Source: VXPW01 sp965215575 (GTDB taxonomy: Bacteria > Pseudomonadota > Alphaproteobacteria > TMED109). From it: a DNA stretch of 64,000 nucleotides. Location of the stretch: contig OZ244069.1 in assembly GCA_965215575.1 (NCBI GenBank), positions 1,426,001-1,490,000 of the forward strand, in the 5' to 3' direction. The notes under the pieces were generated by a model. The model worked only from the letters and a program-made list of their open reading frames with translations. It was not told the origin of the DNA and did not search any database. The position numbers and the translations under genes were made by a program. Positions 58,809 through 64,000 of this stretch are shown here, one piece after another; position 1 is the first letter of the stretch; each line of letters opens with the position of its first letter.

Positions 58809-59570
58809 CTAGAGACGAAGTTGGAAGTCGTTCTTGCCGGACTCGTCGATACCCCGAACGAGGAAAACCGTACGCTCCGTATGGTCCATGATCCCCTTCT
58901 CGTCAGCCAGGCGGCGCGCGAAGTCACGGTCGAAGACCGTACTAGTGGGCATGTATCGAAGCGTCATGCCCCGGCGCGGCCGTTCCGACCGGTTGGCGAG
59001 CGAGCCATGGGTCAGATAGACGTCGTGCAGCGAGATCTGGCCAACTTCCAGCGCCAGATCCACGGCTTCGCCAAGGTCAAGCTCGTCGTCATCGATCTCC
59101 TGGTGCAGGGTCAGTTCGGAGCTGGCATTCGTGTGATGTGAGCGGAGCTTGCTGGCCTTGTGACTGCCCTTGATCACCCGCAGACAGCCGTTTTCGGAGT
59201 TCGAAGCATCGACGGCGATCCATACCGAGCAGGTCGCGAGCGGTCTGAGCGGCCAGTACTCACCGTCCTGGTGCCAAGGTGTCTCGTAGCCGTCGCGCGC
59301 CGGCTTGGCGAAGAAACTGGAGTTCCACAGCGCGATATTTGGCCCCAGTACCTGCTCGACCATGTCGAGGATTTCGGGCTTCCTCGCGTAGTTCAGGAAG
59401 GCGAGATCAAACGCCAGAATCGATGGGCAGTAGTTCCGGAACTCAGGGTGGCGGGCAATCAGACGATCGTGATGACTGCGGATGTCGGCGAGTTCGGTTT
59501 CGGACAGGCGATAGTCCGGGATCACGTAACCATCTTCGCGATATTGCGCGATTTGCTCAGCAGTCAACAT
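58809..59570 (-). CDS. Phytanoyl-CoA dioxygenase (PhyH) family protein
   Basis: A 253-residue Fe(II)/2-oxoglutarate oxygenase. Iron triad: TPWHQDGEYW (His-x-Asp) and LTHGSLANRS (His); the 2-oxoglutarate Arg lies in RRGMTLRYMP. N-terminus LTAEQIAQYREDGYVIPDYR is typical. Bacterial members hydroxylate diverse small molecules, and context gives no substrate. Confidence 0.9.
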   Translation of the reverse strand: MLTAEQIAQYREDGYVIPDYRLSETELADIRSHHDRLIARHPEFRNYCPSILAFDLAFLNYARKPEILDMVEQVLGPNIALWNSSFFAKPARDGYETPWHQDGEYWPLRPLATCSVWIAVDASNSENGCLRVIKGSHKASKLRSHHTNASSELTLHQEIDDDELDLGEAVDLALEVGQISLHDVYLTHGSLANRSERPRRGMTLRYMPTSTVFDRDFARRLADEKGIMDHTERTVFLVRGIDESGKNDFQLRL

Positions 59571-60368
59571 GGCGCGACATCGTCCAATGCGGTCAGGGCA
59601 GAGGGAAAAATATTCTCATGCGCTGGCTTCCGATGCAATCGCCGCCTTTTCCTTGCGGGTTGTCGCCGAGGGGCTTGATCCGCGGGTCCAGACTGAACGG
59701 CGATCGGTGAACCTGCAATTTCGCTTAGTCATTGGTTGCCTACCCACGCGTCAAGTGTTTTCACTCGTGACCGTGGCCGTCGGCCCGACGTTGAGGCGGA
59801 ACCAGCTGCTCCCGCAGGTTCGACGGGGCCCGGATGTAGGCGTGCAGGCGCGACGCCACGGACTTCGAAGGCGGCCGAGCACACGATCCCCGCCGACTGG
59901 GCGGACAAGGGCATCGCGTGATCAGCAGTGTCCGTGGCAAGGCGTGGCGTGGGGCACGCCAATGGACCGGGTTCCGTAAGCCGCCTGCCGTAATCGCATC
60001 CACACCTTGGTACGACGTGCGTTGCAACGGCCGTGCGCCTGTGGCGCCGCGCGGCTTGACTGGCCTCGTCGCTTCGCCCGAAACTCTGCCCATGCGGCAG
60101 CCCCGCTTGCGGCGCATGGGTTCGCATTGGACATTGGTGTCCTCTGTGTCGAGAATTCGGCCCCGACGGAGTAGCTGCAGCCTTCGAGTCATGCCGAACC
60201 TCGCCGCGGCGCGTGCGGTCGGCACGCCGGTCGCGCCCTTGGTTTGGCCATTGCCCCCGTTCGTGCCACTCTGTTGACGCTTGGATGGAGGCGCACCGCA
60301 CACGCTGGCGGTGTTGCAGTCAAGTTGCCGCTCCCCGGACACGACGGGCACCTGCTGGAGAGCCAGTT
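59571..60368. other. Intergenic, no gene seen
   Basis: About 800 bp. Open frames exist on both strands but none has family character, a ribosome binding site or a plausible composition. The nsrR promoter must lie at its right end. Confidence 0.4.
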
Positions 60369-60920
60369 ATGCGGTTAAAGCGATACAGCGACTATTCGCT
60401 GCGGGCCCTCGTCTATCTCGGGCTACATGCCGACCGGCGGTGCACGGTTGGTGAAATCGCCGCTGCGTACGGCATTTCCGAAAACCATCTCAAGAAGCTG
60501 ACGCATCGCCTGGGCCAGCAGGGTTTTATCGCGACCACCCGGGGGCGCAACGGCGGTCTACAGCTGGCGATGCCGGCGAGCGAAATCAACCTTGGAGACG
60601 TCTTCAGGGCGACCGAAGGCGACGTGCATCTCGTGGAGTGCTTTCGGACCGAGGGAGGCAACACGTGTCCGATCGCGGGGCCCTGCGTGTTGACCAACGT
60701 GCTGGGATCGGCGCTTGGAGCATTTCTCAATGTGCTGGACCGGCACACCCTCGCGGACCTGCTGGCGCCATCGCAGGCCTTGAAGGCCATCTTTGCCGCA
60801 CGACAGCACGCCGAGCCTCGCCCGGCCGACCCGAGCGAGACCGACGGGAACGGGGGTCAGCTGACGAAGGCCGGGCGTGCGTCCGGACGCGCCGCAGCTC
60901 CGCAACCAGCTGCGAGCTAA
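60369..60920 (+). CDS. nsrR: Rrf2-family nitric-oxide-sensing repressor (NsrR-like)
   Basis: A 183-residue repressor: MRLKRYSDYSLRALVYLGLH, GISENHLKKLTHRLGQQGFI recognition helix, GRNGGLQLA wing, and cysteines C91, C100 and C106 (ECF...NTCPIAGPC), the NsrR cluster set. Nitric oxide damages the cluster and lifts repression. It faces nirV-nirK, and a matching operator lies upstream of nirK. The C-terminal 45 residues are a disordered extension longer than usual. Confidence 0.85.
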   Translation: MRLKRYSDYSLRALVYLGLHADRRCTVGEIAAAYGISENHLKKLTHRLGQQGFIATTRGRNGGLQLAMPASEINLGDVFRATEGDVHLVECFRTEGGNTCPIAGPCVLTNVLGSALGAFLNVLDRHTLADLLAPSQALKAIFAARQHAEPRPADPSETDGNGGQLTKAGRASGRAAAPQPAAS

Positions 60921-60931
60921 GCGAACGGCCC

Positions 60932-60947
60932 CCGCCCCCAGGGGCGG
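60932..60947. terminator. Possible bidirectional terminator hairpin nsrR / nirV
   Basis: CCGCCCC-CA-GGGGCGG lies between the convergent stops of nsrR (60920) and nirV (60949). A GC-rich stem without a T-tract on either strand, so only moderate support. Confidence 0.4.
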
Positions 60948-60948
60948 T

Positions 60949-61782
60949 CTACGATTCCAGGAGTACGCGAAACCCGAAATTGCCCGGCATGGGCTTGATG
61001 GAGCAACCGCCGGAGCCGATCTCACGGAGAAAGGTCGGCATGAAGCTCTTGTGGTCTCCCTGCAGAATCCGGATGCCGCAGTTCTCCCTGAACAGCTGGC
61101 CGCCTTCCTGCGCATAGGTCCGGTGCCAGCAGGAATCCGTCCACTCCCACACGTTCCCCTTGGTTCCGAACACGCCGAATTCGTTGGCATCATCGGAGCC
61201 GACTGGGTTGGTCTTGCGGGTCGGCCTGGGAACCAGGGCGTAATCCGCCGCCCACGCTAGCCGCTTGTCAGTGAACAGCAGTGGCTGTTCCACCGGCTCA
61301 TCCGATCCCGCTCGCGCCGCGTACTCCCACTCGTCTTCGCTGGGCAGCCGGTACTGTTCGCCGGTGACCTCCGACAACCACTGCAGGTACTGGGTGATGT
61401 CGTCCCAGCTCACATCGATGACTGGCCTGTCGGCGCGCCCCCATCCCCTGTCATCGGGGTGATGGACGCAACCGCCGGCACGGTGACAGTAGTCCCATTG
61501 CGCGAACGTGACCTCGAACCTGCCGATGTAGAACGGGCGCTCGAACCCGATGCGGCGACCGCTGTCGCTCCCGTCCGGCGCGCTCGCGGTATCGGCATCG
61601 AAGACGGCGATGTCGCCCGCTGGAATCCGGACGAGTTCGGGAAGGAACTCCTCCGGAACCGACGGCTGGCCCGCGCGAAGGTCGGCGAGAACGCCGACCG
61701 ACACCAGTAGCAACGCTGTTGCTGCTACCGCGATGCCAACGCCGATCCGGTTAGTACGCAGTCTGAAGATCCTGCTGGTCAT
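60949..61782 (-). CDS. nirV: NirV, formylglycine-generating-enzyme-like protein
   Basis: A 277-residue protein with an N-terminal membrane anchor or signal (VGIAVAATALLLVSVGVLAD) and a SUMF1/FGE-sulfatase fold: VRIPAGDIAV, FYIGRFEVTFAQWDYC, RPVIDVSWDDITQYLQWLSE, YRLPSEDEWEYAARAG and GTKGNVWEWTDSCW. nirV genes accompany nirK in many denitrifiers; the role in nitrite reduction is not established. It lies 91 bp downstream of nirK on the same strand. Confidence 0.85.
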   Translation of the reverse strand: MTSRIFRLRTNRIGVGIAVAATALLLVSVGVLADLRAGQPSVPEEFLPELVRIPAGDIAVFDADTASAPDGSDSGRRIGFERPFYIGRFEVTFAQWDYCHRAGGCVHHPDDRGWGRADRPVIDVSWDDITQYLQWLSEVTGEQYRLPSEDEWEYAARAGSDEPVEQPLLFTDKRLAWAADYALVPRPTRKTNPVGSDDANEFGVFGTKGNVWEWTDSCWHRTYAQEGGQLFRENCGIRILQGDHKSFMPTFLREIGSGGCSIKPMPGNFGFRVLLES

Positions 61783-61873
61783 CGAGCCTCCGTAGCCTGT
61801 TCCTCCCCAGGTGTGGGGTTGCCGGTCGGCCGCTCCCGGAAGGACCGGGAGCGGCTCCGATGCCGCGGTCGGA

Positions 61874-62995
61874 CTACGCGGTGATCGGGCCCGGCGCCTG
61901 GACTTGCGTCATCAGGTCGTCGTTCCACTCACCGTCGACAACCACTGTCGCCAGCGCGCCCAACTCCACCGCCTCGATCAGGTTGTGCGAGAGGTAGACG
62001 TATACGCCCGGCTGGCGGAACGTGTAGAGCGCGGCGCCGGCCGAGCCGCCGCGGATGAACCACGTTTGCAGGCCTTCCGCCGGCGGGTCCGCGAACGAGC
62101 CCTGTTCCCAGACGTAGTCACCGTGTCCGCCGATCAGGTGCGGCCGTGAATCACGGTTGGCCTGGGAGTGCACGAAGAGGACGGTTTCGCCGACGTTGGA
62201 GGTCATCGTGTTGTCGCCGGTGAGCCCGCCCACCCTGCCGTTCATCACTACATGGGATGGGAGCAGTGTGCGCATGACCTCAAGGGTCTCACCCATCGCG
62301 TCGGCGTGCGAATCGAATTGTTTGAAATTGCCATCGGCATCCCGGGGCACATAGAAGTCCTGCTCGCCGACGTAGTAGGCCTTGTCGTAGCGGAGCGGGT
62401 TTCCAGCCCGGTCCTTGAGGCCATCCCTCGGTAGAACCAAGACGGCGCCGTTCATGCCGGACACGACGTGGAAGGGGATCATCTGCCCGCCCGGCGCGCA
62501 GTGGTAGATGAAGGTACCGGGTTTGGTCGCTTTCCAGCGGAGCACCACCTGTTCGCCCGGACTAACGAGCGTGAGGGCGCCCCCGCCAAGCGCCCCGGTT
62601 GACGCATGGAAATCGATGTTGTGCTGAAAGACGTTCCCTTCCGGGTTTTTCAGCGTGAGCTCGATGTAGTCGCCCACGTGGCAGACCATTAAGGGGCCCG
62701 GAATCGAGCCGTTGAACGAGAGAGCGTTGATGACGGTTCCGTTATCGTCGATCTCCCGCTGGTCCTCGGTGGCAGTGAGTTCCACCTCGATGATCTTGGG
62801 GCCGTCCATTGCCACTTGTTCATGGGCCGGAGCAGCTGGCGGAGTGAGAAGTTCTTGCTTCACCCGCGGCAGGTCGTTCATCTCCGCAGCGTGCGCCTCG
62901 GTTGCGGCGGTCAGAATCATTGGGTTCGCAACTTGCATGGCGCCCAACGCGCCGCCGCCAGCCCAGAGAAGCTGACGTCTATTCATGTCGAGCAT
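61874..62995 (-). CDS. nirK: Copper nitrite reductase NirK
   Basis: A 373-residue periplasmic enzyme that reduces nitrite to NO. N-terminal Tat-like signal NRRQLLWAGGGALGAMQVAN. Two cupredoxin domains carry type 1 copper ligands H125, C166, H176 and M181 (HCAPGGQMIPFHVVSGMNG) and type 2 ligands H130 (NIDFHAS), H165 and the His of RPHLIGGHGDY. AGGAG lies 9-13 bp before the ATG at 62995. An NsrR-like site lies about 120 bp upstream. Confidence 0.95.
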   Translation of the reverse strand: MLDMNRRQLLWAGGGALGAMQVANPMILTAATEAHAAEMNDLPRVKQELLTPPAAPAHEQVAMDGPKIIEVELTATEDQREIDDNGTVINALSFNGSIPGPLMVCHVGDYIELTLKNPEGNVFQHNIDFHASTGALGGGALTLVSPGEQVVLRWKATKPGTFIYHCAPGGQMIPFHVVSGMNGAVLVLPRDGLKDRAGNPLRYDKAYYVGEQDFYVPRDADGNFKQFDSHADAMGETLEVMRTLLPSHVVMNGRVGGLTGDNTMTSNVGETVLFVHSQANRDSRPHLIGGHGDYVWEQGSFADPPAEGLQTWFIRGGSAGAALYTFRQPGVYVYLSHNLIEAVELGALATVVVDGEWNDDLMTQVQAPGPITA

Positions 62996-63111
62996 GGCTG
63001 ATTTCTCCTCTTGGTTGTTGCCTCAACGCCAGGATTCGAAGCGGCCCAAACGCGGATCAGCCGTGTGACCAGTGGTATCGATTCCTCGCAGAGACAATCA
63101 ACGAGCACATT

Positions 63112-63134
63112 AAGTGGTATTTTAGATACATGTT
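63112..63134 (-). promoter_or_regulatory. NsrR-type operator upstream of nirK
   Basis: The 23-bp AAGTGGTATTT-T-AGATACATGTT follows the NsrR 11-1-11 pattern (AAGATGCATTT-N-AAATGCATCTT), with 8 of 11 matches in each half by eye. It lies 117 bp before the nirK ATG. Confidence 0.6.
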
Positions 63135-63439
63135 TAGGTACAGCAAGCGCGGGGAACGCTGAGCGCTCAAGGCGCGAGCGCCAAATTTCGTCAGCGGCCT
63201 GCAAGTGTTCACCGTGGAGCCGCCCCGTGCCTCAGGCTCCGAATTTCAGTCTGTTCCTTGAGCGGTGGACGCGCCTGACCGGTAGGGCCGTCCGTGCAGC
63301 CTCCCGCGCGAACTGGCGGCATAGGAGCCAAGCAGCGTGAAGGATTCCTCCGGACAAACGGCAGATGCGACCAAATACATGGGTCGGGCGCGAATTGACT
63401 CCTTGTATCGCGTCGGTAACGCCGGCAATGCGCTGTTCA
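63135..63439. other. Intergenic upstream of nirK, no gene seen
   Basis: About 300 bp between the nirK promoter and the broken doc gene. No coding signature. Confidence 0.4.
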
Positions 63440-63837
63440 TCAGTTCTGCAATCCGGTGCGCAGCCAATTGGCGAGTTGGCTCTCGCCGATGCGGCCGGCG
63501 CCGACCCCTTCCATTGCTTGGATGGCATCGAGTGAAGTGAAACTTAGGGTCCGTCCATTGTCAGCCAGGAACCCCCGCGCCGTCACCCGTGCCGTACCCT
63601 TGTTGCTGTCGATGAAGGGGTGATTCTTGGCTAATCCGAAGATGTCGGCTGCCGCCAAGTCGGCCGCGTCGGGATTGCCGTACGCAGCGAGATCCATCGG
63701 ACGCGCCAAGGTGGAGCCAATAGCCGCCTTATCGCGAATACCGTCTGCCCCGCCGTGCTGGCGAACTGGCGGTCATGGATGGCCAGCTCGACATTGTCAT
63801 CCACCCAGCGCCAGTCAGATGCCTTTGCCGCACTCAC
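63440..63837 (-). pseudogene. doc: Doc-type (Fic fold) toxin, frameshifted
   Basis: The first part is MSAAKASDWRWVDDNVELAI and HDRQFAS; one base is then missing near 63765. The next frame restores HGGADGIRDKAAIGSTLARP, MDLAAYGNPDAADLAAADIF and the Fic motif HPFIDSNKG (usual HPFxDGNKR), to a stop at 63440. GTG start overlapping the antitoxin stop. Decay or sequencing error; the DSNKG variant hints at real decay. Confidence 0.78.
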
Positions 63838-64000
63838 TTCGCCAGCGCGCGAAGCACTTCCCGATCGTCATGCATGATGTCTTCGGCGAGCTGCGTCTGG
63901 CGGGCAAACTCTGGATCGTACGGAGTCAGCCGATAACCGCCATCAGGCGCCTCCGTCAGGTACAGCCTGTCACCCTTCTTGACTCGCAGCCGCGCTAGCG
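63834..64000 (-). CDS. AbrB/MazE-type antitoxin of the Doc module (5' end beyond window)
   Basis: The visible C-terminal 55 residues read LRVKKGDRLYLTEAPDGGYR and LTPYDPEFARQTQLAEDIM, the end of AbrB/SpoVT-type antitoxins found with Doc toxins. The N-terminal DNA-binding part lies outside the window. Its TGA overlaps the doc GTG by 3 bp. Confidence 0.75.
   Translation of the reverse strand, partial: LARLRVKKGDRLYLTEAPDGGYRLTPYDPEFARQTQLAEDIMHDDREVLRALAK

Noticed and set aside
59761..60351. 196-residue minus-strand open frame
   Set aside because: Arg/Pro-rich shadow-like composition, no family features; GC-rich DNA gives such frames by chance.

Overview
The window is 64 kb of GC-rich DNA from a proteobacterium. 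Coq7 (ubiquinone hydroxylase), DsbB, an Rrf2-led suf operon, NirK/NirV/NsrR and a PQQ dehydrogenase all point there. An alphaproteobacterium or a related environmental gamma lineage is most likely, but I cannot fix the class. Many genes overlap by 4 bp and start with GTG. Metabolic operons alternate with stretches full of toxin-antitoxin (TA) loci, transposon remnants and broken genes.

Layout. 1-8.4 kb: larE/larC (nickel-pincer cofactor synthesis), a divergent SDR-like gene, and a Tat-exported molybdenum hydroxylase (Fe-S, Mo and FAD subunits) with a 48-residue membrane peptide and a cytochrome b. 8.5-10.3 kb: an IS1380-type element. 10.7-15.2 kb: dienelactone hydrolase, a DUF4189 protein, cytochrome c and a PQQ alcohol dehydrogenase with the lanthanide-type DxD motif. 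15.4-16.1 kb: AbrB/PIN. 16.3-17.6 kb: a three-gene nitrile hydratase/thiocyanate hydrolase with a split beta subunit. 18-24.1 kb: a TA and IS graveyard (ParDE, broken VapBC, RES/Xre, two RelB/YafQ pairs) with a segmental duplication. 24.3-27.3 kb: thiolase/DUF35, uronate dehydrogenase, cobalamin adenosyltransferase. 27.4-35.3 kb: M20 amidohydrolase, a peptide-type ABC importer, YqaA, DsbB, Coq7. 35.3-39.7 kb: a mosaic of fragments (vsr, IS110, a second formamidase piece, resolvase, a luciferase-like gene fused to a DUF3883 tail, HicBA). 40.1-41.9 kb: a flavin monooxygenase. 42.6-47.1 kb: a NitT/TauT-type ABC importer with a guanidine-hydrolase-like (GdmH) gene and a small coupled gene, then a MITE. 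47.3-49.1 kb: secreted formamidase and a binding-protein-like gene. 49.3-55.9 kb: sufR-B-C-D-S-U-T-A. 56-57.7 kb: HigBA-like TA. 58-63.1 kb: DUF4864, PhyH, then nsrR / nirV-nirK. 63.4-64 kb: a broken Doc toxin with an AbrB-like antitoxin.

A recurring theme is use of small nitrogen compounds: nitrile or thiocyanate, guanidine, formamide, peptides and nitrite. Nickel appears twice (larC/larE and the guanidine hydrolase). The most interesting locus is the guanidine cluster. Its hydrolase core is complete, but its ABC ATPase carries two neighbouring in-frame stops, its N-terminus is frameshifted, and an unrecognised His-rich small gene is translationally coupled to it. Single-base frameshifts recur in vapB, vapC, doc and the gdmH leader. 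They are either real decay or uncorrected sequencing errors, and that must be settled before any of these genes is called inactive.
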